Translations under genes and position numbers: made by a program
In this document: in pieces, positions 7,849 to 14,176 of the stretch
How the letters are laid out: every line of letters begins with the position of its first letter
Position numbering within the stretch: the stretch's first letter is position 1
Origin: Sulfurovum sp.
GTDB taxonomy: Bacteria; Campylobacterota; Campylobacteria; Campylobacterales; Sulfurovaceae
DNA: 18,833 nucleotides
Reading direction: 5' to 3'
Assembly (NCBI GenBank): GCA_023955225.1
Contig: JAGSGJ010000037.1
Coordinates: 1 to 18,833, forward strand
The notes under the pieces: generated by a model
Seen by the model: only the letters and a program-made list of their open reading frames with translations
Told to the model about the DNA's origin: nothing
Database searches by the model: none

Positions 7849-7951
7849 TGATTTGTCTTTCTAGTAGGAAATTTTTTGGGGAAAGGCCAAAAAACCATCT
7901 TGGCACAAGTCCAACCTTAGCAGTTCGCTTAAGCGACTCGTCGCTTCTGTT
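7849..7951. repeat. hairpin-rich spacer A (miaB / HP0268-like gene)
   Basis: This 103-nt spacer holds several perfect inverted repeats. TTTTTTGG (7872-7879) pairs with CCAAAAAA (7887-7894). CTTG/CAAG lies near 7899-7909. AAGCGAC (7931-7937) pairs with GTCGCTT (7940-7946) across the dinucleotide TC. The last is one of three related copies in the window (others at 9590-9605 and 10463-10478). No promoter or coding frame is evident. Confidence 0.6.
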
Positions 7952-8191
7952 CTAGGCGATGATATGCACTTCATAGATGTATTCATTTTCATCTAAACCA
8001 TATTTGACTTCTCTCATATAGACAGAGAAACCTTTTTCTTCAAAATATTCGATTAACTCTTTAAGCTCTTTATGCGAGTTATCTTTATCAAAATAGAATA
8101 TAGATCTGTTTGCTAGCTCTTCTTCTAGTTTTTTTAACTCAATCGTTTTTGGTTTTGCTTTAAGTGTTGTTCTAGCAAGTTTTAATTTCAT
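7952..8191 (-). CDS. HP0268-family small nuclease
   Basis: A 79-residue protein recognised by resemblance to Helicobacter pylori HP0268, a protein of about 80 residues reported to have DNA-nicking and RNase activity. Shared features are the MKLxLA start, the RSIFYFD segment (about 29-36) followed by a helix, EKGFSVYMREV (about 52-62), and the acidic ending YEVHII. The composition suggests a small alpha/beta fold. The cellular role is unclear. A good AAGG Shine-Dalgarno precedes the ATG. Its place between miaB and a divergent nusA matches what I recall of Campylobacter, which supports orthology. Confidence 0.75.
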   Translation of the reverse strand: MKLKLARTTLKAKPKTIELKKLEEELANRSIFYFDKDNSHKELKELIEYFEEKGFSVYMREVKYGLDENEYIYEVHIIA

Positions 8192-8242
8192 CTATCTTTA
8201 CCTTTTAAATTATCTTATTTATTCTTCAGACTTATTACTGCA

Positions 8243-8282
8243 ATTATACTTTATTTTCAGTAAAGCTTTGGTTAGCTATAAT
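8243..8282. promoter_or_regulatory. divergent -10 elements for the HP0268-like gene and nusA
   Basis: Minus strand: TATAAT at 8248-8243, predicted start about 45 nt before the nuclease ATG. Plus strand: TATAAT at 8277-8282, predicting a nusA leader of about 100 nt. Neither has a clear -35, as is common in this phylum. The nusA leader contains TAACA-C-TGTTA (8319-8329) and no recognisable riboswitch. Confidence 0.55.
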
Positions 8283-8391
8283 ATCCTACTTCAAAAACAA
8301 CACATCCCAAGACGTTATTAACACTGTTATGTTACCTCTTGTAGCGGTATTATTGTATTGATTATAAAAAATGAATGATTAGGAAATAATT

Positions 8392-9555
8392 ATGGAAAAA
8401 ATATTAGATATTATAGAAGCAATTGCACATGAAAAAAACATCTCTAAAGCACATGCTACAGAGGCATTTCAAGAGGCATTGATCAACACTGCCAAGAAAC
8501 TGACCAGCTTCACAAGTACATTTGAAGCGATCATTGACAATGATACAAAAACATATTCAGTATATAAAGTCATTACTGTTGTAGCAGATAATGATGACCA
8601 GCTTTATGTAGAAGTAGGAAAAGAAGGAAACAAAACAGAGATAGAATCAGACAGTTTTATACCTCTTTCTGAGGCAAAAGAGTTTGATGACTCTTTAGAG
8701 CTTGGAGACCAACTGAAAGAAGAGTTCATCCTTGAAGATCACGGACGTACTGCTTCAGCAAATCTTTTTAAAGAACTTGAGTACCATATACAAAGACGTG
8801 TAGAACAAGACCTGTTTGAAAAGTATAGAGACAAAGTGGGTTCAGTGATGTTAGGTACGGTGAACCGTATTGATGCAGAGGACAACACACACGTTGAGAT
8901 CGGTGAACTTAAAGGTATCATGAGCCTTAGAAACCGTATCAAAGGTGAAAAGTATAAACGTGGGGACTCTATCCGTGCACTTTTGAGATATGTAAGTGTT
9001 GACCCGGAATACGGTCTTTTTCTCGAATTGACAAGAACTTCACCTAAGTTCTTAGAATCCCTTATGGCATCTGAAGTACCTGAGATCGATGATGGTCTTG
9101 TAGAGATCGTAGCCGCAGCAAGAATCCCGGGAGAAAGAGCGAAAATAGCCCTTAAAACAGAACAAATGAATATTGATCCTATCGGAGCAGCTGTTGGTGT
9201 CAAAGGTGTGCGTATCAATGCAGTAAGTGAAGAGCTTAATGGTGAGAATATCGACTGTATCGAGTTTTCACCTATCCCTGAAGTTTTCATCACACGTGCA
9301 TTAAGTCCTGCAATTTCTCAGAGTATCAAAGTAGATGCTGCTGAGAAAAAAGCCGTTGTCAACATTACAGGGGATCAAAAAGCAAAAGCTATCGGTAGAT
9401 CTGGAATTAACATCCGTCTGGCTTCTATGCTTACAGGATATACGATAGAACTAAACGAAATTGAAGGGGTAACAGAAAGACAGGTAGACAGTTCAGAAAG
9501 TGCTGAAGCAGCGAAAACAACAGATACCTCAGCATTGGCAGATCTCTTTAAATAG
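8392..9555 (+). CDS. nusA: transcription termination/antitermination factor NusA
   Basis: NusA binds RNA polymerase and nascent RNA and controls pausing, termination and antitermination. The 387 residues contain the N-terminal polymerase-binding domain (MEKILDIIEAIAHEKNISK onward, to about 130), an S1 RNA-binding domain (about 135-205, GTVNRIDAEDNTHVEIG) and tandem KH domains (about 210-350, including RIPGERAKIAL, IGAAVGVKGVRI and IGRSGINIRLA). The acidic repeats of the 495-residue E. coli protein are absent, giving the short form common outside gammaproteobacteria. It is not in the rimP-nusA-infB operon usual elsewhere; it stands alone. Shine-Dalgarno AGGA (8381-8384) supports this ATG. Confidence 0.95.
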   Translation: MEKILDIIEAIAHEKNISKAHATEAFQEALINTAKKLTSFTSTFEAIIDNDTKTYSVYKVITVVADNDDQLYVEVGKEGNKTEIESDSFIPLSEAKEFDDSLELGDQLKEEFILEDHGRTASANLFKELEYHIQRRVEQDLFEKYRDKVGSVMLGTVNRIDAEDNTHVEIGELKGIMSLRNRIKGEKYKRGDSIRALLRYVSVDPEYGLFLELTRTSPKFLESLMASEVPEIDDGLVEIVAAARIPGERAKIALKTEQMNIDPIGAAVGVKGVRINAVSEELNGENIDCIEFSPIPEVFITRALSPAISQSIKVDAAEKKAVVNITGDQKAKAIGRSGINIRLASMLTGYTIELNEIEGVTERQVDSSESAEAAKTTDTSALADLFK

Positions 9556-9564
9556 ATCTTCCTA

Positions 9565-9588
9565 AGACTGAGTTAATCAGTCTCTTTT
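9565..9588 (+). terminator. candidate nusA terminator hairpin
   Basis: AGACTGA (9565-9571) pairs perfectly with TCAGTCT (9577-9583) around GTTAA, followed by CTTTTAA. The T tract is short, so efficiency is doubtful. ACTGAGTT in this stem (9567-9574) is also complementary to AACTCAGT at 9630-9637, so an alternative long-range pairing would break the hairpin. Confidence 0.45.
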
Positions 9589-9747
9589 AACGCGACAAGT
9601 CGCGTGAGCATTTCGCTGACAAGAGTTAAAACTCAGTACAAGTGAGGCACTAAATGCCCAATCGTAGAAAAACCAGCGTTCAGAAAAAAATTTAGTTTTT
9701 TTCTAAGTCATGCTTTAGCATTGAAGCGGAACAAGTAGAGCTTTGCT
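9589..9747. repeat. hairpin-rich spacer B (nusA / tpiA convergent)
   Basis: Small inverted repeats lie one after another: ACGCGAC/GTCGCGT (9590-9596, 9599-9605); GAGTT/AACTC (9623-9634); GGCA/TGCC (9647-9659); GAAAAAAA/TTTTTTTC near 9682-9702; ATGCT/AGCAT (near 9711-9722). ACAAGTAGAGC (9731-9741) pairs with GCTTTACTTGT (9745-9755), extending over the tpiA stop codon at 9748-9750. No coding frame is plausible. The first element is a copy of the core also found in spacers A and C. Confidence 0.6.
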
Positions 9748-10440
9748 TTACTTGTGGCATATCATAGCAGCAAAACTCTCTGCATCCAAAGAAGCAGACC
9801 CAACCAAAACACCATCTACACCACGGATATCCGCAATCTCTTTAATGTTAGCCGGTTTAACACTACCCCCATAGAGTAATGGTTTTTGTACGGTTTTCTT
9901 TAAAGATTCATGGGTAGAAGCTATCTCTTCCACTGTAGCAGATCTTCCTGTACCTATAGCCCAAATAGGTTCATAGGCAATAATGAGATTTTTATAGCTG
10001 ATATCAATACCGTCAAACTGTGCAAGCAGATACTCCATCACAGCTTCATCACCCTCTTCTCTTATCTCAAGCGGTTCACCAATGCAGTAGAGGATTTCAT
10101 ACCCCTGTTCTTTAAAAAATGCAAATTTTTGTGCGACGTCGTCTTGAGACTCACCTAAATGTTCTCGTCTTTCACTGTGTCCGATAAGTATCGTTTTAAT
10201 ACCAAACTCTTCCAGCTGCTCTGTACCTATCTCTCCAGTAAAAGCACCATTTTTCGCAGGATACGCATTCTGAGCACCGATGGTAAAATCACCCTCATAC
10301 GTACCTAAAGCTGTTGCTGGAGGAAAAATATAGACTTGATCTTCAGGCTTTTTCGCAAGCAATTTTTCTTTCAATGCTTTAATATATAATTCCGTACTTC
10401 TACGAGTATGGTTTGTTTTAAAATTCGCTGCAAAAATCAT
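9748..10440 (-). CDS. tpiA: triosephosphate isomerase
   Basis: TpiA interconverts dihydroxyacetone phosphate and glyceraldehyde 3-phosphate. At 230 residues it is a little shorter than the usual 250 of other bacteria. Visible catalytic parts of the TIM barrel: N-terminal FKTNHT with the active-site Asn-Lys region in modified form (usual N-x-K), LIGHSERRE with the electrophilic His, AYEPIWAIGTG with the base Glu and phosphate-gripping loop 6, and LYGGSVKPAN plus GVDGVLVGSASL binding phosphate. It is the last gene of the gapA-pgk-tpiA group, separated from pgk by 140 nt. Shine-Dalgarno AAGGA is placed well before the ATG. Confidence 0.95.
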   Translation of the reverse strand: MIFAANFKTNHTRRSTELYIKALKEKLLAKKPEDQVYIFPPATALGTYEGDFTIGAQNAYPAKNGAFTGEIGTEQLEEFGIKTILIGHSERREHLGESQDDVAQKFAFFKEQGYEILYCIGEPLEIREEGDEAVMEYLLAQFDGIDISYKNLIIAYEPIWAIGTGRSATVEEIASTHESLKKTVQKPLLYGGSVKPANIKEIADIRGVDGVLVGSASLDAESFAAMICHK

Positions 10441-10580
10441 GGAAATCCTTTTTTATTTTTCAATGCGATCAATCGCATGAACCTGCTGTTGCAGCAGTCT
10501 TAGCGACAGCGTAGTTTTTAGAGCTTTGCTCTAAATGTGTCCTACCAAATAGTAGGCTGCAAAAATCAATACATATCCTT
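10441..10580. repeat. hairpin-rich spacer C inside the gapA-pgk-tpiA operon
   Basis: Four perfect hairpins stand almost back to back: ATGCGAT/ATCGCAT (10463-10469, 10472-10478); CTGCTG/CAGCAG (10483-10497); TTTAGAGC/GCTCTAAA (10517-10535, loop TTT); CCTAC/GTAGG (10541-10556). No strong T tract follows on the minus strand. Roles in RNA stability or in setting the pgk:tpiA ratio are inference. The tpiA Shine-Dalgarno lies at the left edge of this spacer. Confidence 0.6.
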
Positions 10581-11771
10581 TTACTTAAGTGCTTCTAAAC
10601 CTGGAAGAGCAATACCTTCTATCAGCTTCAAACTTGCTCCACCACCTGTACTTACAAAAGTCATCTCTTCTGCATCACCGGCACGTTGTGTCACATCTGC
10701 AGTATCTCCACCACCAACGATAGTCGTTGCATGTGTTTGCGCGATGTTGTTTGACATAGCTAGACTTCCTTTTGAATATCTGTCCATCTCATACACACCC
10801 ATAGGACCGTTCCATATAATCGTTTGTGCATCGTTCAGAGCTTCACGGAAAAGTCTTGAAGAGGCAGGTCCTATGTCCAGTCCCATCCAACCTACAGGTA
10901 TCTCTTGTATAGGAAGAAATTTTACTGTAGTGTTCTCTGAAAATTCGGCTGCTGCTACGACATCTACAGGCAAGTAGAATTTCACACCCAACTCTTTGGC
11001 TTTAGTCATAATATCTTTTGCTTCGTCCAGAAGATCATCTTCGACCAGTGAATTACCTACCTCATATCCTTGTGCCTTGAGGAAAGTAAACGCCATACCA
11101 CCGCCGATGATAACTTTATCCACTTTATTTAAAAGATTTGTCAATGCTTGAAGTTTACCAGAAACCTTAGAACCGCCAACTACCGCAACAAATGGACGTA
11201 CAGGGTTTTCAAGTACTTTAGAAAAGAAATTTACCTCTTTACTCATAAGGAAACCTGCTGCTTTATGGTCTGCATCAAAGAACTTGGTGATCGCATCAAT
11301 AGAAGCATGTTTTCTATGACAGGCACCAAAGGCATCATTGATGTAGATATCGGCAAAATCTGCCAACTTCTCTGCGAATAGCGGATCATTTTCAGTCTCC
11401 CCCGCTTCATAACGAAGATTCTCAAGTAAAAGTACATCACCTGGTTCCATTGAGGCTGCTTTGGCTTTAGCATCTTCACCTACAACATCCTGAGCCATAA
11501 AGATATCTCTTTTTATCTTGAGTAAAGTGTGCAGTCTTTTGGCTACGGGGACAAGTGAATATTTGTCTTCATATTTACCCGGTTCCGGTCTTTCATAGTG
11601 TGAAGCAAGAATAATTTTACAATCTCTGTCTATACAATAACGGATCGTCTGTAATGCAGAACGAATACGTCTGTCATCAGTAATGTTCCCAAACTCATCT
11701 TTAGGTACATTAAAATCGCATCGTATAAAAACTCTTTTACCGTCAATCTCTAAATCTTTTAATGTTTTCAT
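10581..11771 (-). CDS. pgk: phosphoglycerate kinase
   Basis: Pgk exchanges phosphate between 1,3-bisphosphoglycerate and ADP; in an autotroph it would run mostly toward sugar synthesis. It has normal family length, 396 residues. Motifs: the substrate-binding DFNVP (about 19-23), SHYERPE in the place of the usual SHLGRP, LLENLRY, RPFVAVVGGSKVSGKL, and the C-terminal nucleotide loop GGGDTADV with STGGGASL. The Tyr-Glu in SHYERPE is a departure from the commoner Leu-Gly. It starts 12 nt after the gapA stop. The 11-nt translation-start context GGGAACGCATG is identical to that of gapA. Confidence 0.95.
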   Translation of the reverse strand: MKTLKDLEIDGKRVFIRCDFNVPKDEFGNITDDRRIRSALQTIRYCIDRDCKIILASHYERPEPGKYEDKYSLVPVAKRLHTLLKIKRDIFMAQDVVGEDAKAKAASMEPGDVLLLENLRYEAGETENDPLFAEKLADFADIYINDAFGACHRKHASIDAITKFFDADHKAAGFLMSKEVNFFSKVLENPVRPFVAVVGGSKVSGKLQALTNLLNKVDKVIIGGGMAFTFLKAQGYEVGNSLVEDDLLDEAKDIMTKAKELGVKFYLPVDVVAAAEFSENTTVKFLPIQEIPVGWMGLDIGPASSRLFREALNDAQTIIWNGPMGVYEMDRYSKGSLAMSNNIAQTHATTIVGGGDTADVTQRAGDAEEMTFVSTGGGASLKLIEGIALPGLEALK

Positions 11772-11783
11772 GCGTTCCCTGTC

Positions 11784-12779
11784 TTACTTTTTACTTATGT
11801 GTATTGCCATATCTACTAAACGGCGAGAGTATCCCCACTCATTGTCATACCAAGAGAGTACTTTTACCATGTTGTCACCTATGACTTGAATAGTATCGAG
11901 AGGTACTACTGTACTTAACTCTTCCCCTACAAAGTCTTGAGAAACTCTATACTCTTCATCTACACCCAAAATACCTTTATGTGAACCTTCACTCGCCGTT
12001 TTAAAGGCAGCCTGCACATCTTCAACAGTTACATTTGAATTTAGTGTTACAGTCAAGTCAACCATAGAAACATCCGGTGTTGGTACTCTTATCGCCTGTC
12101 CATTTATCTTGCCTGCAAGATTTGGCAGCACTTTAGAGATGGCTTTTGCTGCACCTGTTGTTGTAGGCACTAAGTTTATTGCACCTGAGCGCCCTTTTCT
12201 AGGGTCTTTTTTATGTTTTCCATCTAGGATCGGCTGAGAAGCAGTATATGAATGTATCGTGGTCATTAAACCTTTTTCTATACCAAATGCATCATCCAAT
12301 ACTTTTGCTACAGGAGCCAGTCCATTGGTCGTACAGCTTGCATTTGAAACAATGGCTTGACCAGCGTATTCATCTGCGTTTGCTCCAAGTACGAATGTTG
12401 CTGTGTCATCTTTGGCCGGTGCAGAAAATAGCACTTTCTTTACACCATTATCTAAATAAGGCTGTACACTCTCCGCAGTTAAAAATGCACCTGTACACTC
12501 CAACACAAGTTCAGCATCACAAGATGCAAAGTCTATCTTCGAGAGATCACGCTCAGCAAAGATCTTCGCTTTAGTCTCACCAATGTTAAGATATCCATCG
12601 GCTACGGTGACATCGTTGCGTTTCCCATGCACAGAATCATATTTGACGTTATACTGAAGCATCTCTTCAGTACCAGAAGCATTCACTGCAACAAGCTCAA
12701 TGTCATCTCTATCGGCAATGATACGTGCCACACATCTACCTATTCTTCCAAGTCCGTTAATTGCTACTTTTACAGCCAT
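11784..12779 (-). CDS. gapA: glyceraldehyde-3-phosphate dehydrogenase, possibly NADP-preferring
   Basis: A 331-residue phosphorylating GAPDH. The N-terminal Rossmann fold starts INGLGRIGR (7-15). The catalytic Cys149 is in SNASCTTN and His176 in TIHSYTASQ; C-terminal WYDNEWGYS is intact. The residue that selects NAD, Asp at the end of the second beta strand (E. coli VAIND, residue 34 with Met counted), is Ala34 here (VAVNAS). The later Leu-Pro pair contacting the cofactor (LDLPHKD in Bacillus) reads Gly-Lys. Both changes resemble NADP-using or dual-cofactor enzymes, so a biosynthetic role is plausible; this is inference. It is first in the operon with pgk and tpiA, with AAGGGG Shine-Dalgarno. 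Confidence 0.94.
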   Translation of the reverse strand: MAVKVAINGLGRIGRCVARIIADRDDIELVAVNASGTEEMLQYNVKYDSVHGKRNDVTVADGYLNIGETKAKIFAERDLSKIDFASCDAELVLECTGAFLTAESVQPYLDNGVKKVLFSAPAKDDTATFVLGANADEYAGQAIVSNASCTTNGLAPVAKVLDDAFGIEKGLMTTIHSYTASQPILDGKHKKDPRKGRSGAINLVPTTTGAAKAISKVLPNLAGKINGQAIRVPTPDVSMVDLTVTLNSNVTVEDVQAAFKTASEGSHKGILGVDEEYRVSQDFVGEELSTVVPLDTIQVIGDNMVKVLSWYDNEWGYSRRLVDMAIHISKK

Positions 12780-12800
12780 GCGTTCCCCTTATAATTATTA

Positions 12801-12821
12801 TGCTAAAATTACGCAATTTTA
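12801..12821. promoter_or_regulatory. overlapping divergent promoters for gapA and nadD-rsfS
   Basis: Plus strand: extended -10 TGC TAAAAT (12801-12809), predicted start near 12816. Minus strand: TAAAAT (12821-12816), predicted gapA leader about 30 nt. The two start regions lie within 61 bp, so polymerases would compete. -35 elements are not recognisable on either strand. Confidence 0.45.
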
Positions 12822-12840
12822 CAGTAAATGAGGTTAGTAT

Positions 12841-13758
12841 TTGGTTAATCATAAAAAGCCTACTATAGCACTCTTTGGGGGAAGTTTCGACCCGCCTCAC
12901 AAAGGACATCAACTTATCGTTGAAAAGGCTATAGAAAACTTACAAATTGATAAACTGTTTGTAGTACCTGCTTACATAAACCCTTTTAAAACATCTACGC
13001 TGGCAGATGCCCATACGCGACTTTCATGGTGTCATACACTATTTGATTCTATAGACCGTGTAAAGGTAGATGATTATGAGATACAAGAAGGCAAAAGTAC
13101 AGTAACCTCACAAAGTGTAAAACATTTTAACCAAACTTACAATGTCAAGTATCTGATCATAGGATCTGACAATCTGTCAACATTGACAAAATGGCATGCA
13201 TTTGAATGGCTAAATGAAACCGTGACTTGGGTTATAGCAACACGAGACAATCATCATTTAGATACGGATGAACTTAATACATGGGAGTTACTGCCTATAG
13301 AAGCACCTATGAGTTCAACCCAAATAAGAGAAGAAAAAGATTTACAATTTATTGACAAAAAGATTAGAACATCTGTCAAACATATATTAGAAGGGCAACA
13401 CCATATGACAATAGACGAAAGAATAGCAGGTATTGTAAAAATACTTGACGATAAAAAAGCTGAAGAGATAGAAGTATTTAACCTTGAGGATGCAGATTAT
13501 ATAGCTAAACGTGTCGTTATTGCTAACTCACTAAACGGTAAACATACCCTTGCACTTTTTGACCATCTTAAAAGAGAGCTCAAAGAACAAGGGGATGAAT
13601 TTCTTGCATCAGACTCCAGTGATGAATGGGCTGTAGCTGACTTAGGAGATATCCTTATCCATATTATGATACCTGAGTACAGACAACGTTATTCACTTGA
13701 AACATTTTTGAGTGAACTTGTTGAAAATCAAAAGAAAAAAGATATCGATCCTGCATAA
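12841..13758 (+). CDS. nadD: fused nicotinate-nucleotide adenylyltransferase and ribosome silencing factor (NadD-RsfS)
   Basis: A single 305-residue frame. Residues 1-188 are NadD, which adenylylates nicotinate mononucleotide in NAD synthesis: nucleotidyltransferase motif GGSFDPPHKGH (13-23) and MSSTQIREE (about 157-165). Residues 189-305, starting MTIDERIAGIVKILDDKKAE, are a complete RsfS (YbeB/Iojap family), which binds ribosomal protein uL14 and blocks subunit joining in starvation; LFDHLKRELKEQG, SDEWAVADLGDILIHIM and QRYSLETF are family features. No stop or linker separates the parts. The start is TTG: an in-frame TAG at 12835 leaves no ATG before the catalytic motif, and GAGGT (12830-12834) sits 6 nt upstream. 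nadD and rsfS are commonly adjacent; an in-frame join is unusual. A single indel or lost stop in the assembly is the main alternative. Confidence 0.9.
   Translation: MVNHKKPTIALFGGSFDPPHKGHQLIVEKAIENLQIDKLFVVPAYINPFKTSTLADAHTRLSWCHTLFDSIDRVKVDDYEIQEGKSTVTSQSVKHFNQTYNVKYLIIGSDNLSTLTKWHAFEWLNETVTWVIATRDNHHLDTDELNTWELLPIEAPMSSTQIREEKDLQFIDKKIRTSVKHILEGQHHMTIDERIAGIVKILDDKKAEEIEVFNLEDADYIAKRVVIANSLNGKHTLALFDHLKRELKEQGDEFLASDSSDEWAVADLGDILIHIMIPEYRQRYSLETFLSELVENQKKKDIDPA
13389..13407 (+). promoter_or_regulatory. rsfS: possible internal ribosome-binding site and ATG for separate RsfS
   Basis: AGAAGGG (13389-13395) lies 9 nt before an in-frame ATG (13405-13407) exactly where the RsfS domain begins. 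It may be a relic of a separate rsfS gene or a working internal start giving free RsfS of 117 residues besides the fusion. Confidence 0.5.
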
Positions 13759-13761
13759 ACA

Positions 13762-14100
13762 TTAGCCTTGGGGGAGTATTCCCTCATGACTTGAACCAGT
13801 TAACATTTCCAATAACAAAAATAACCCGATAGTCACTACCGGTGAGAAAATAATCCACCAATAATACCTATCTCTTGCAAGATACACTAATAATCCACCC
13901 CATGAAACAAGTATCAACATACTATGTGCCAAGAATATCGGCATCACTTGTCGCGTTAAATTTCCCACCACTGCCAATGAGATAATAATGCCAAACGTTA
14001 TGAGGGCACTAAAAAGTTTTTTGAGGTTTTTATTTCTACTGTATTGAAAAAAGATGCTGCCTAGTGTAGCAAATACCGCTAAAATAATGAGTGTTTTCAT
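13762..14100 (-). CDS. small integral membrane protein of unknown function
   Basis: I do not recognise this 112-residue protein. Four hydrophobic segments are visible, at about 3-20, 29-47, 53-74 and 81-101, with Lys/Arg-rich short links (SRNKNLKK, ARDRYY) and a short polar tail. The first segment could be a signal anchor; the positive inside rule would place the RNKNLKK loop in the cytoplasm. No catalytic motif is seen. It follows argS on the same strand after 60 nt and converges on nadD-rsfS with 3 nt between stops. Shine-Dalgarno AAGGGAG is about 8 nt before the ATG. Predicted membrane topology and an intact frame with good initiation signals support a real gene. Confidence 0.7.
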   Translation of the reverse strand: MKTLIILAVFATLGSIFFQYSRNKNLKKLFSALITFGIIISLAVVGNLTRQVMPIFLAHSMLILVSWGGLLVYLARDRYYWWIIFSPVVTIGLFLLLEMLTGSSHEGILPQG

Positions 14101-14176
14101 AAGTACTTCTCCCTTTGAAGAAGCGAAACCCCTTCAAAACTTCGCTATACATTGTAGATATTATAACTTATCTACA
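14101..14176 (-). promoter_or_regulatory. pseudoknot-like leader between argS and the small membrane protein
   Basis: Two interleaved inverted repeats in the order A-B-A'-B': TTTGAAG (14114-14120) with CTTCAAA (14132-14138), and AGCGAA (14122-14127) with TTCGCT (14141-14146). On the minus strand this fold ends against the AAGGGAG Shine-Dalgarno of the downstream gene. Next to it, TGTAGATA/TATCTACA (14153-14160, 14169-14176) forms a hairpin over the argS stop codon. Function is inferred only. Confidence 0.4.

Noticed and set aside
8283..8391. Riboswitch or leader peptide in the roughly 100-nt nusA leader
   Set aside because: Only one short inverted repeat is visible, with no known riboswitch motif and no convincing short frame with a Shine-Dalgarno.
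8739..9293. A 184-codon minus-strand frame inside nusA
   Set aside because: It lies wholly antisense to well conserved S1 and KH coding sequence, with no initiation signal or recognisable domain.
9589..10580. Spacer hairpins as integron attC sites served by the recombinase
   Set aside because: The stems are short and symmetrical without attC consensus boxes, they flank housekeeping genes rather than cassettes, and the recombinase lacks the extra IntI domain feature.
7849..10580. CRISPR array in the repeat-bearing spacers
   Set aside because: There are no regularly spaced identical direct repeats with unique spacers; copies are divergent, kilobases apart and individually palindromic. No cas gene is present.
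10537..10977. A 146-codon plus-strand frame running from spacer C into pgk
   Set aside because: Mostly antisense to conserved pgk motifs; no Shine-Dalgarno and no family resemblance.
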